A program made the position numbers and the translations under genes. Under the pieces are notes generated by a model. The model saw only the letters and a list, made by a program, of their open reading frames with translations. It was not told the origin of the DNA and ran no database searches. A stretch of 64,000 nt of DNA from Salarias fasciatus (lineage: Eukaryota; Chordata; Actinopteri; Blenniiformes; Blenniidae). Location of the stretch: positions 23,464,431 to 23,528,430 of the forward strand of contig NC_043754.1 in assembly GCF_902148845.1 (NCBI RefSeq). Reading direction: 5' to 3'. This document shows, piece by piece, positions 29,541-44,171 of this stretch (within the stretch, counting starts at the first letter, position 1; every line of letters begins with the position of its first letter).

Positions 29541-30059
29541 GCATCCACACCGTATGACCCTTCCGGGCCGCCGTACTTCAGTCCTGGATGGTTTACATTC
29601 CTCCAAACATGTGGAGAAGGCCCGAGCTGCCGCTCAAAACCTCTGAAACATGAAAACAAGAGACAAGACCCCAAACTGTCGCCTTAAATCAAGAATCAAG
29701 GAACAGAAGTTACTTTTTACTGATCCATTTATCAGAAATCAGCAGAAGTGGTCGCTTTGTCCACCCCTGGCTCCATTCATCCTCACTGTGCTGAGAGATC
29801 CGACTCAAATTCCATTAAGCTGCTGCATGTTGCACAGGTTGGGCTTGCTCTGTGTGGAGTTTGCATGTTTTTCCTGGTAATGTGTGAGTCCACAGTCCAA
29901 AAGCAAACATTTCAGCACGAAGGTGTGGATGTCAGTTTTTGCACACGATGGAAAACCAGACCAAAAAAAACTCACAGCTGGTATCAACTGTGAAGAGTAG
30001 TGTTATTTAGGGGGGGAAATAAAGCAAACACACATTAAAACACTACTTCGGTGTTTGTA

Positions 30060-30065
30060 TTTATT
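30060..30065 (-). terminator. polyadenylation signal of lrwd1
   Basis: Minus-strand AATAAA about 660 bases beyond the lrwd1 stop and about 750 bases before the bckdk start region, so the two genes are close head-to-tail neighbours. Confidence 0.5.
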
Positions 30066-30722
30066 ACAAAACATATTAGACATCCAGCTGATATCTCAGA
30101 AAACCAAAAAACAAACAGAAAAACACATGCTGACTGGAGCAGTTTTTAGTAAAAGATAAATTCACAGTCAGAAGAATCTTTCTGTCATTTATACCATTAC
30201 ACCCCTCAACAAGAAGCTTTTTGTCTTGTTTTATATTCACTTTGTCCTGTTTAGCTGAAAGCAAGGTATTAAAAAAACTGCACAAAACAAAATACTGTGC
30301 ATATAACTTGAAAAATAACATTTCAAATGAAAAACATGGAATTACATTTTTAACTTCACATCTTTTCAGCTTTTAAAATGGCCAAATGCCAAGCAATCAA
30401 AGTATCACAAAAGGATAAACTCAATTAGAAATCAATTCAACTCAATTTAGTAATTCTTAAATTACCCGATTAATCAAACAGTTGCTACATCCTGATGAAT
30501 AACTGTACAGACTTGTAACAACAGATCAGTAAATAAGGTACAAGCAGCAGCAAATTTACACAACTTCAAAAACAGATTCTATTCTGAACTCACTTTTCCT
30601 TCACACACTGTGAAGACAACATAACAGAAAATATGTCGTCTGACAAATCTTGGAACGTTACCGACATCTGGAGCAAACCAGTCTGTTTTGTGTAACATCA
30701 TTTGTGAGCGGGCCTCAGCCCC

Positions 30723-33700
30723 TCACGGGCCGTCCTCTCTTTTCCACACGATCACCATGTTCCTGTCGCTGAGCGCCACCAGGTAGCGCAGCTCGGGGTC
30801 GGCCGCCACGCTGTTGATGGAGGGGCCGTCCACCGGGCCCCGGCCGGTCCTCAGCGGGGCCGGCCACTCCAGAACCTGACCGGGGAAACAATGAGACGGA
30901 GGAGAACAATGAGAAACACCTCTGGAGGAGGGTTTTCCTGAACTTGTGTGTGTATGTTTTCGTTGTGCTTTAATTTCACTTTTTAAACACTAGTTCTACA
31001 TTTTCTTGTGAACTGTGTGAGCTGACAAAAAAAACGGCTTTATGCATATAAATCTGATTTTACATTTCATCTGTAAAGAACAGATGAAATCTTCACGGAG
31101 CTTAAAGTTTATTTTCTCCAGTGGAACTAAGATACTCTGCTGAAAGATAATCCAAGGTACGAGCAGCTTCACCAAGGACGCCGGTCCAAAACGCCGGGCT
31201 CCGTTACCTCGGTGGGTTTGATGCGTTTCCCGCTCTCCAGGCCGCTGACGTGGTACGTCCACACCCGGCCCTCGTCGTCCCCGCACGCCACGTAGGCCCG
31301 GCCCGGGCAGGTGCAGAGGGCCAGGTAGGGCACGTCGGTGTCGGCCCACTGCAGCTCGGCCAGCAGCACGGCGCACACCGCCCGCCGCTTCCTGTCCGGC
31401 CGCTGAGCCCGGGTCCTGCTCCAGCTCCACAGGTAGATGCAGCCGCGCATGCAGTTCTTGGAGGCTGCGCACACACACACACACACACTTTGTCCATCAA
31501 CAAAAAGCTTGCATTTGTTTCTGCCAACAAGTGAATAATTAGATGATTTTACATGAGAGGTCACAGCACCACCTTGTGGTGAAATAGAATCACTTCAAGC
31601 CAAAGCAGACATCAGTGAAAAGCTCCACTTACCGACGATATCATCTGAGAGGAAACTCAGTCCGTCCACGGTGAGGTCGTCTCCGTTTTTGTCCTCCTTC
31701 TTACTTTTGGGGAACGTGATCTCCAGGTCCTTCGAGCGACTCTTGGAGGAGTTGACGGCGCCGAGCCGCGTGTCGTAGCAGAACAGGCCGTCCTCGCCGG
31801 CCATCAGCAGGCTGGCGCCGGGCGGCGTGGGAGGCAGGCACACCTGCAGCGGCGTGGAGCTGGTCTCTAACGTCAACAGCTGCCTGCAGGGACACAACGG
31901 AGCAGGAGGTTTCCTCATTTCACATTCTGGATCTGCTGAAAGCGTCAAATGCTGACGTGCGGCTGGCGTTCGCTCACTGCAAGACGGATGGTTTCTTTAG
32001 AACTTAATTAGAATTTAACTCCGCAGTGCAACACGTCCGACTTCCGAGGTTAAAATATTAAAATCCTCAACTCAAAGCAGACATGTCAAAGCTGAATTAC
32101 AGTCGATGTTTTTCAGGAGACCTGGTGACTCCTCCCATTCAAACTGAACGCAGACTCTTTAAAGCCGAATTCTCTGAACTCGATCCATCAGGAATGTGTT
32201 GGGAGGCAGGGTTGAAATACTTACACCGCTCTGAAGTTGTACTTGCTGTCCAGCCCCCCGATGTCCCACATCCCGATTTTATTATCGTACGATCCCACTG
32301 CGAGAGAGACGGTGAGACGTGAGCACCGAACAGCGAGGCAAATCAGGACAACATCCACCTGATCCGAGAGTCCATCGGTTATTCTCCCAACATTCCTTCA
32401 CTTTCGGCCGATTGTTTCTCCGTTGCTGGACCATCATGGCCTCAGACTCACCGAAGAGGAAGTTCCCCTGGTGGCGGCTGAACCGCAGGATGGACAGCGC
32501 CTTGCGGCTGGCCCGGAACTCGCCGTACGCCACGTTGTTTCTGGGGTGGAGGAGCTTCACCAGGCCCCTCTTCCCCCCGGCCGCCAGGATGCTGCAGGGC
32601 TGAGCCGAAGCCTTCTGCCCTCTGGACATGAGCACGGTGGACCAGGCCAGCGTGAAGAACTCCTCTCCAGGGACTTTGTACTTCTTCATCACCATCCCAG
32701 CTTCACAGTCGATCACACAGAGCGAGTCTCCTCCGCAGGTGGCCACCAGCCGGCCGCCGCCGCCGCCGTCTGCTCACACAGAAACTGACGTTTAAAGACG
32801 TTTAACGACTGCGACCCTTCAGCGCTCTCTGCACGCGTCCAGCAGTACCCGAGGAGGCCGGCGGCGGCTGGAAGGCGCAGGCCCACAGCTGGGTGGAGAA
32901 GTCGTCGGCGCTGTCCTGCTTGCTGTGGCACTGGAGGACGTGCAGCGGCTTCAAACGCACCGGCTGCGGGAGGGAGACGTATAGCTTGTTTCAAATTCTC
33001 TCAAAAACGTCATGAATTCAACGGAGCGGTGGCAATAAAATGATCTTCACACTGAAAACGCAACATTCACACCACCTGTGTCTTCGGTAGCAGGGTGGCG
33101 CCGGCGTCTCTCTGCAGCTGTGCAGCTTTAGCGCCGCCCTGCTGGCTCGCCCGCTCCTCTCTGGAGGCCTGAGAGCGTCTGCCGGGCGTCTCCGTCCCGG
33201 CGGGGGCGGCCGGGGGCCGGATGGCCTTGCGGGGGCTCATCCTGACGCCGCCGTCGGGCTGCGCCGGCGTGCGAGACCTGAGGAGGACGCCGGGGGACCG
33301 GAGAGGGCTTTCCTGGGGCGAGGCGGCCGGGAGGGCGGAGCGCAGCTTCTTCAGGGGCGTCAGGCTGACGCCCGGGTTCGTCTCCGGGTCGGGGTGTTTC
33401 CTCTTGGCGGGCGTTAAGCCGTCCTGAAAAAACAACAAGTACATGAGTGTGATGGTTAAATTACATGCAGTTCAATTCACTCATTCTGTTTGATATGAGA
33501 CAAAATGAAAGTTTAAGAAGTCTTATTTTAGCCACATGTTCGTCTGTTTATGCTGAAAGTCTCACACAGCTCTTCGCAGTCCGAGTCGTCTTCCTACTCT
33601 CTTCGTCTTCTCGGGGTTTTTCCAGGCAGTGCAGATACTCCTTGGCGAGGATCTCCACCTGAAACCGAAGAAGGCAGACATGCATTTACTAAAGCTCACT

Positions 33701-34631
33701 GACTGAAGACAGGCGGAGCGTCAGACGAGCGGGCCGTACCCTCCATCTGGTGAAGTCGCTGACGGAGCTGGGTCCGTATTTCACCTGCTGTCGGGCAGCA
33801 GCGACGAAGCTGCTCTCCAGAGCCGACATCTCCCGCTCTGTGACGGGATCCGGAAGACAGAAGCTCTTCTCCCAAACCGCCACGATCTGGAATCAGCGGC
33901 GAATTGGCATTTTAGCATTTCTCCATCGCGGCCTTGCCCCTGAAAGATGCTGAATATTCTTTTCCACTTGATATGAAAGCGGAACTCTGACTGGATGACA
34001 GAAAAGACTACAGCGGTCGGTCATTCCGGCTCCTACCCTGGTCAGCAGGTTGTCGCTGTAGACGAAGCGCAAGTGGTTGGCGTTGGCCGTGACGTCCTTG
34101 CCGTTGTAAATCCTCAGCTTGGGCAACAGCACCATCAGCTTGTAGTTATCACTCACCTGGCAGAGAGACACCCCCGCTGAGGAACGACTGTGTGGCCGCG
34201 AACGATGACATTAACAGAGGAGGCGGCGTCCTCACCGTGACGTAGAGGTTGTCCTCCATGCTGAGCTCCTCCAGGCCGCCCAGGCCCTCCAGCGTGGTCA
34301 CGTCCTCCATCTGGTTGTCGCTGAGGTCGAGGCACCGGAGCGCGGGCAGCTGCAAGCTCTTCGGAAACTCCTTCAACCGGTTCCCGGACAGATCCCAGCG
34401 CTCCAGCGAGCGAAGGCGAGACAGCAGCTTCACCGGCAGGTCCTGCTGTTTCAGCCCCAGCTTGGAGAGACTGAAGGGCAGACGGTGGAGATCAAACATT
34501 ACAACACGCAAAGCCTCACAGGGAGCATTAAAAAAAAAAAAAGTAACTTACTTGAGCGTCTTGATTTGCTCCAGTTTGCTGGTTTTTGGAGAGCCTCTCT
34601 CCAGCAGGAGCTTCTCACTTATTTTCTCCAT
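30723..34631 (-). CDS. lrwd1: leucine-rich repeat and WD repeat-containing protein 1 (ORCA)
   Basis: LRWD1/ORCA binds the origin recognition complex and repressive histone marks and helps load ORC on chromatin. Coding exons: 34552-34631, 34236-34470, 34037-34156, 33740-33886, 33566-33658, 33076-33423, 32849-32963, 32452-32769, 32225-32297, 31633-31883, 31208-31464, 30723-30875. They give 729 residues in one frame (human 647). Residues 25-150 hold leucine-rich repeats (LRSLERWDLSGNRLKEFP). Residues 225-340 are a basic Ser/Pro-rich linker. From about 341 come WD40 repeats with family-specific stretches (LWACAFQP, CGGDSLCVIDCEAG, YKVPGEEFFTLAW, ACGDDEGRVW). The start MEKISEKLLLERG follows a non-coding exon. 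The linker is longer than in mammals. Confidence 0.95.
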
Positions 34632-35167
34632 TGCTGCCCTGCAATAAGAAATACACATACACAAGAAGAATACATTAAAAAATAGCACTGATGATCAAAC
34701 TGCTTCAGAATTTACCGAATGCAGATCATAAAGAGCATTACACTGTAGATATTTAGGAAGGAAAGCGTCCAATTCGCTCTGCAGCAGAGTGCAGCCGATG
34801 TGATCAGACACAGGACTGATGGAACATAAACCTTGAGACGATTCCCACAGACCAGCAGGGACTGGGTCTGGGAGTTTCAGCCAATCTGCATCCACCCCTG
34901 CTGGGATTCTTTCTAAAATGTGATTTAACCAAATATCCTGCAGGATTTCTTTACAAAAAAAACAATAAAAACTGAAAAGGTTTAAGGAGATGAAAAGGTA
35001 TCACTGAATACTGATTTACAATCATCTTGTATTAAGTGTTACAAATTAAAATGTTATCACTTTGCACGTTGATTAAACAATAAGGAGCTTAAAGCAATCA
35101 GGAGTTTCAACAATGAACGGTCTGATTTCATCAGTCTGGAGTCTCTGAGCTTCACTTAACAATGAGA

Positions 35168-35172
35168 ATCTG

Positions 35173-35237
<65 letters not shown>
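35168..35237. repeat. (CA)n microsatellite
   Basis: About 68 bases of uninterrupted CA in the first intron of lrwd1. Confidence 0.95.
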
Positions 35238-35656
35238 GCTTTCAAATGCAAAAATCACAACAGTCGTGTTTTTCTCACAGTTGCTACACTGACCCACCAG
35301 AGCAGATGTGGGGGAAGTGAACGGCCCGAGATCAGACAATAAACAACATCACACGTGTTTTCTGAGCTCTGCGTCGACCGCTTTTCACCGGACAAACGTC
35401 TCGTTTTTACTGTGTACAAGATACACCAAGCGACAATCGGACGTGTTAGATGAGGTAAAGTATCTTTCTTGAGGAAAAACATTACGCTTCTCATCAGAAA
35501 CCCACGCCCTGCAGACTTTCTGCTAATTTAACAGTCATAAGAACCACTTTCGCTTCCGGGTCATCACACGTCAAAGTTTGATCTTTGAAATAAATAAAAA
35601 AAAAAAACATGAAAAAATCATTTCTGTCGCCCTTAATGGAGTTAAAGAGTACTTAC

Positions 35657-35740
35657 TGCCTCCTGCGCTTCCACGGTTTGAAGAGGGCTTGCTGCAGCCG
35701 GATGAACCGAGTTTTCCCGGGAAAATGTGACGTACTTCCG
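35657..35740 (-). other. 5' non-coding exon of lrwd1
   Basis: On the minus strand a good donor (gaggca|gtaagt, exon end 35657) is preceded by promoter-like sequence and no in-frame ATG. The next acceptor (ttgcag, exon start 34638) leads into the lrwd1 start codon seven bases later. The 5' end is a guess. Confidence 0.5.
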
Positions 35741-35745
35741 GTGGG
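35705..35745 (-). promoter_or_regulatory. lrwd1 core promoter motifs
   Basis: A perfect 14-base palindrome ttttcccgggaaaa (35712-35725) lies next to an ACGTCA half-CRE and a CGGAAGT ETS site, about 60 bases before the donor of the non-coding exon. Further ETS-type sites lie near 35554. No TATA box. Confidence 0.4.
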
Positions 35746-35759
35746 TGTGGCTTACAGAG

Positions 35760-38633
<2,874 letters not shown>

Positions 38634-39016
38634 GCGGCGGGCGGACGATCCGACAAGACGGACTGAAAACCAAGGTTTATGCAGTCCAGAGGAAGGCTCT
38701 GGAGGGCGACGCACCGTAAACACCTACTAAATACTGAACAAGAAGGAAGCGAGTATGGGTTTGGTAGATGACTAACGCAGCAGCCACATCGCCAAAGAAC
38801 GAGCATTTGTGGGATCAAACTGTTCGCAAGACTGGAACCTTTTTCCTCCCCCGGGTGTGAAGGTGAAATATTTCAATCCACTTTCAGGAAACAGCCGACA
38901 CACTGTGACAGTTTGCTCTCATGTTCTCTTTTTTATTGGTCCTTTAATGCTTCCTGTGGACACAATCCAACACTTTTCCACCATAAATCATCAACGCAAC
39001 GATACTTTTCTCTATT

Positions 39017-39021
<5 letters not shown>

Positions 39022-39058
<37 letters not shown>

Positions 39059-39067
39059 TGTGTGTGT
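39022..39067. repeat. (TG)n microsatellite
   Basis: About 46 bases of TG with one interruption in the tlcd5 3' UTR. Confidence 0.9.
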
Positions 39068-39100
39068 CAGCACACGTGTTAACAGGGTTAATAACAATGG

Positions 39101-39106
39101 AATAAA
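39101..39106 (+). terminator. candidate polyadenylation signal of tlcd5
   Basis: AATAAA about 470 bases after the tlcd5 stop. Another lies at about 39190. On the opposite strand an AATAAA (near 38931) could serve arhgef12, so the two 3' UTRs may overlap. Confidence 0.45.
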
Positions 39107-40028
39107 AATATAACATTCAAAAGTACATTTAGAAAACCGATTAATACCGCTGCATATCTTCTCCTCTTTTGAAGTAGTTTGTGTTAAAACAATAAATGAT
39201 TTCAGGGTGCACAAACGGAAAAACGGGTGGAGAATCGAGTGGAGTCGTTAAATCTCATGTGCCTTTTTCTGTGGAAACACAACTTCATGGTCACTGCTCG
39301 CTTTTCAGGTTCTGCCATTTAGCGGCCACTAAAACTGAGTTTGGGAAATTAGGAACTTAAAGTAGAGAAACTTGGACGCAGGATGCAGATTAATGTCCAA
39401 ATCACCACTGAAGTCATAATTTAAATATTTAAAGTTTCAGACCACATGTGCACGATTGGTGAAAGATATTTCATTTGATGAAAAGTGCTTTCTGGTCATT
39501 GAAAAGCTTAAGTTATCAACTCTTTTTCCCCTAACTTAGAACTCCCGTCGGCTGAGCAGAAATCCGTCTGACTGGAGGAGACGACGCCGTCTCGCTCGTC
39601 CTCCCCGTTAGATTATCTGGATCTCACTGAACAACTGTTTATGCTACATTCAAGTACTGCAGGAAGATTAAAGCCGGTGCTGAACAGCTGCGTCGTCTCT
39701 TTAAATGCAAATTCGTGGCCAATCCCCAGAGAAATTCTGTTTAGAAGGTAAAAAAGTGAATCGTTTTCTACTCATTTGCAGACTTCGACCTGAATTCTAC
39801 CTTCCGTTCCGTTCATGTGTGCGACTGCAGACGATTACCGTTCCCCTTTTTCCATTCGATGCCGTGAATCCAGTGTTTCAGATAAGTTATGCAGTTGAGT
39901 ATTATCTTCTATTATTAGAGCAGGAAGTGTCCTGACGAGGGACCAGTCCTCACATCTCGGGCGTCCTTCCACCGAGTTCGAGCTCTCGGCATGTGAAATT
40001 TGGCCGGAGGACGCAGAGACATCCGTCC

Positions 40029-42999
40029 TCAATGGATCCCATCTGGAACGAAACAAGAGGGAGAGTCTGAGATTGCACTGTGGTGCAGGACGGTGCAGGA
40101 CGGTGCAGGACGGTGCAGGACGGTGCAGGACGGTTCGACGTGGCTCGCAGACGCACCGGCGTTGTCGTCCGAGTCAGTAGTGGCGTCAGGATGCAGGTGC
40201 CGCAGCTCGTTGTACTTGGTCTCCACGTCCTGGAAGCACAGAGTGAGGACTGGAGTTAAAACTGAACGACGTCTGGAAATTCAGATTTTTCACGTCGATA
40301 CAGAATATTTCAGGAAATGATCCTCGTGTGTGAGGATAGGAGAGGCGGGAGCTGGAGCACCTTCAGGTACTGCAGGTCGGCCTGCAGCAGGCGCAGGTGG
40401 GTCATCAGCTGCCGGCTCAGGTTGGGGCCGCCGCCGCCGCCGCTGCCGCCCGCCTGCGAGGAGGAGGACAGCAGCTTCCTCATGTCGATCCCCACGTCGC
40501 ACGGCGCCCCGCCGCCGCCGTCGTCGTCCGTGCCGCTCTCCTCGGAGCCCGGCCCCACATCCAGGACCACGAAGCCACCTGGACGGAGGACGGAGGAAGC
40601 AGGATGGGTACGGCTGCCCGGCCGGCCGGGCGGAGGCGGGCGGAGGCGTACCGTTGCGTTCGGCGGCGTCGGGCAGAGCGGGGACCCCCGGCGTCGGCGT
40701 CGGCTCCTCCTTGCCTGAACTCTCGCCGCCCGGAGCGGACGGGGGCGGAGACGCTCCCTGCTGACCCCGCCTCCTGCCGTCCTCCGCCTCCTCCCGGTCC
40801 TCCTCCGCCTCTCGGCTCATCAGGTGGGTGAACAGAGCCTGTTTCAGCGTCGCCACTGAGACAGACAGGAAGCTTCAGCCTCTCCGCTCCTGCAGGAGAA
40901 ACCGAACGCAGAGGAGACGTGCGGCCTCACGTGTTTTCAGAGCTTCTTCGGCCTTGGAGGAAGGCGCCGCCGGCGAGTCGCGCCCGTCGTTTTCCATCTC
41001 CGCCAGCCGGCCGTCCAGGAAGGCCTCCAGCTCGGCTTCGTCCACCTCCTCCTCTTCCTCCTCCTCCTCATCCTCCTCTCCGTCCCGCCGGCTCGCCGAG
41101 GCCGAGTCCTCCTCCTCATCCTCCGACTTCAAGCCGTCAAAGGGGCTGACGCCGGCCGCCGCTCGGATGTCTGGGAAAAAAAAGACTCCTTTTAATCTGG
41201 AATAAAACTCAAACAACGCAAAAGAAAATCATTCAACATGGAACACTGAAAGGGTTTCAGGAAATTCGTGTCTAGGCTCCACAGTGAAAAACATTCTTTA
41301 ATCTACACACTGACATACTTAACGACATATTTTTATACTGAAAGATATTGGACCATGGATCCAATGTGGTTTACTTAGGTTTGCGTTTTAAATTTTGTCT
41401 CTTCAAAGATAATTCTGGGTAAAATTCACTTTGTAATCAAATTTGGCTTTTTTATTAGGAAAAAAAAAATTCTACGCTGTTTTCTGCTACAGTTGTCATC
41501 AAACAGAAATAATCTTTAGGTATTTGCGATTATTACTGAAACAAAGCTGCAGCATTAAAATGAAAAACACTTCAGAAACACAAATTAATAATGAAGAACT
41601 ACTGAAGTTGAAGTTATCTTGGAAAAAGGAGAAGAAGCAAATCACTCATCGTACATTCTCTAATAATAATAATAATATATAGTGCTTTTTTGGACACTCA
41701 AAGATGCTTTACATTCATTCTCTCCATACTGGGTGGTGGTACTACTGTAGCCACAGCTGCCCTGGGGCAGACTGACGGAAGCGAGGCTGCCTTCTGCACC
41801 ATCGGCCCCTCCGACCACCACCAACCATTCACTCTCACAACTTTCATACTTGGGCAAGGTGGGTGAAGTGTCTTGCCCAAGGACACAACGACAGGGGATC
41901 AAACCGCCAACATTGCGATTATGAGACAACCCACTCTACCATCTGAGCTACTGTCGCCCCCTCACACTTTTGCGGAAAAGAAAAAAAAATGAAACCCTCA
42001 AAAAAAACCGAGTCAAGATACGTTTAACAGCATGAAAGGTCATTTATGAAATCAAAAAATGAAATGAATCATTAACTGGAGCAGAGTTGATGTAGATTAT
42101 TGTGAACGTGACTTCCAGTTTAAAGGGGCTGTATCATGCAGAATTCACTTTTTGTATGTTTTAACCTTGTTATATAGTTATGTACTCATCAAAACACCCC
42201 AAAGCATTTTTTTTTCCTTCGTGCCTGCGTGTTTGAGCTTTCCTCCTTGTTGTGCTGCTCAGAGAGGCAGCCCCTACCGCACTGTGAAAACGCTCTGTTT
42301 TCCCACGTTCACGTCACACGGAGAAGATGGCTCCCCTGAGCCCCCCTCCCGCAGGCCCTCAGCAATCAGCGTTGCCGCTTTTTGTAACTCTGATTACGGA
42401 GATAAACTTTAACCATCGTCTGAAAGCAACAGTCAAGCAAGAGCAAGAGTCTGAAGGGTCTGAAGGGTCTGGAGGGTCTGGAGGGTCTGGAGGGTCTGGA
42501 GGGTCTGAAGGGTCTGAAGGGTCTGCGCTTGGTGAGTTTCTAACAGGAAAAGACGTTTTCGCGTGTCTTTGCATGTAGAGAAGCTAGAGCTAAAGTGCTA
42601 AAGAGAAGCTAATCATGACGTGTTTGTTTTGAAGCTCCGATTGGTTGAAGTAGCTGTCAGTCAAAGTCCACAGGGGGAGAGGCGGGATTTCAGTGAAACA
42701 GAGTTTTCTCTTCCGGGTTTCAGAATTAGCCCCAGAAAATCTTTTATTTCACACAAAATTACTTTTCCTTAGCGCCAAAAATAAACTATTACCATGTTAA
42801 TGCCAAAGCCAGGGTTTGGACTAGCTAAAAAAGCATGATACAGCCCCTTTAAGACTATTTCAGTAGACGTCCTTGATATAAAGTCCCGTCCTCCTGGTAC
42901 CTGGAGACTGGATCCCTCCAGCCGGCGTCTCGCTCTGTTCTTTACTGGGCTTGGGAATCCCTCCGTTGATGATCTCGATCGCATCTCGCTCAGCACTGC

Positions 43000-43045
<46 letters not shown>

Positions 43046-44116
43046 GAAACGAGAGAAAAGCTTTGAGGCGGCGGTGAGCCCAGCGGCATGGTGGGAGGAC
43101 TCACTCGGAGGCGGCACCGCGGGGTTTGGCCTTCATGGCGTCGGCGCACTGCGTGATGAGGCACTGCCACCTGAACGGACGGAGCGGCGCCGTGAGCAAA
43201 GCCGGAGGGGAACCGAAGCAAGGCGGCGTTTTCCGAGACTCACGTTCTCTGGTCGGACACCGTCTGCGCCGTCAGCTCGTAGATCTGAGCGCCGTTCTCC
43301 GACATGGACAGGACGAAGAACGACTTGTTGTCTGGTGGAGACGAAACGTACCGATGAAGAAAAGTCCTGAGAAAAACAGCGGACCGAAGCGTCCCGCTCT
43401 TACCTGTAGCCACGGGACGGACCAGGACGCTGCCGAGTTTGATGATGGGGCTGAAGATGTGCTTGGCGTCGGTGGCGCTGGCCAGATTTTTCCCGTGGAA
43501 CTTGAGGACGAGGCGCTCGTCCTGCTTCTGCAGCAGAACCATGATGTCCTCCAGGAGGAGGGTGTAAAGCTCTGGAGAAGACACGCCAAGACAAATGGAC
43601 GGAGTTTTTACATGTTTAAAATATTTGATATCACTGATCGGTGTGTGTGTGAGTGTGTGTGTACCGATCATCTTGTCCTTGTTGACCTTCCAGGACAGCG
43701 GTCCCTCATGAACCATCTTCCTCTTGGTCAGATCCAGATTCTGCAGAACCGGAGAAGGAACTTTAAACGTGAGCTCGAACATCCTGGATGTGACGTCTGT
43801 GTTACCTTCAGCTCCAGGATCACGGGGTTTTCGCTCTGCTTGAGGGACGAGAAGTCCAACCGCCGCTGGTACTCCTCCAGCCTCTGAGGAAAACGACGAG
43901 CACAGCATCGCTCAGACCCACCGGGCAGACGGGCGCCGGATCGGCGGCTCGTTCCCACAAACGTCACAGCAACACACTGGTTTAAAGACGGCTTCACGCC
44001 AGCACCTGCTTGTTTTCCGCCTCCTTCACTGCCTGATTGACGTGATTGAGGACCTTCTTGCAGCACTCGGCGGCTCTCTTCACCTTCTCCCTCTCCTCAC
44101 CGTCCTCTGAAGGGCC

Positions 44117-44171
<55 letters not shown>

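Noticed and set aside
29308-29550. N-terminal extension of bckdk to a Met at 29550
   Set aside because: The extra sequence is promoter-like with CCAAT and GC boxes, and family members start close to the mitochondrial leader.
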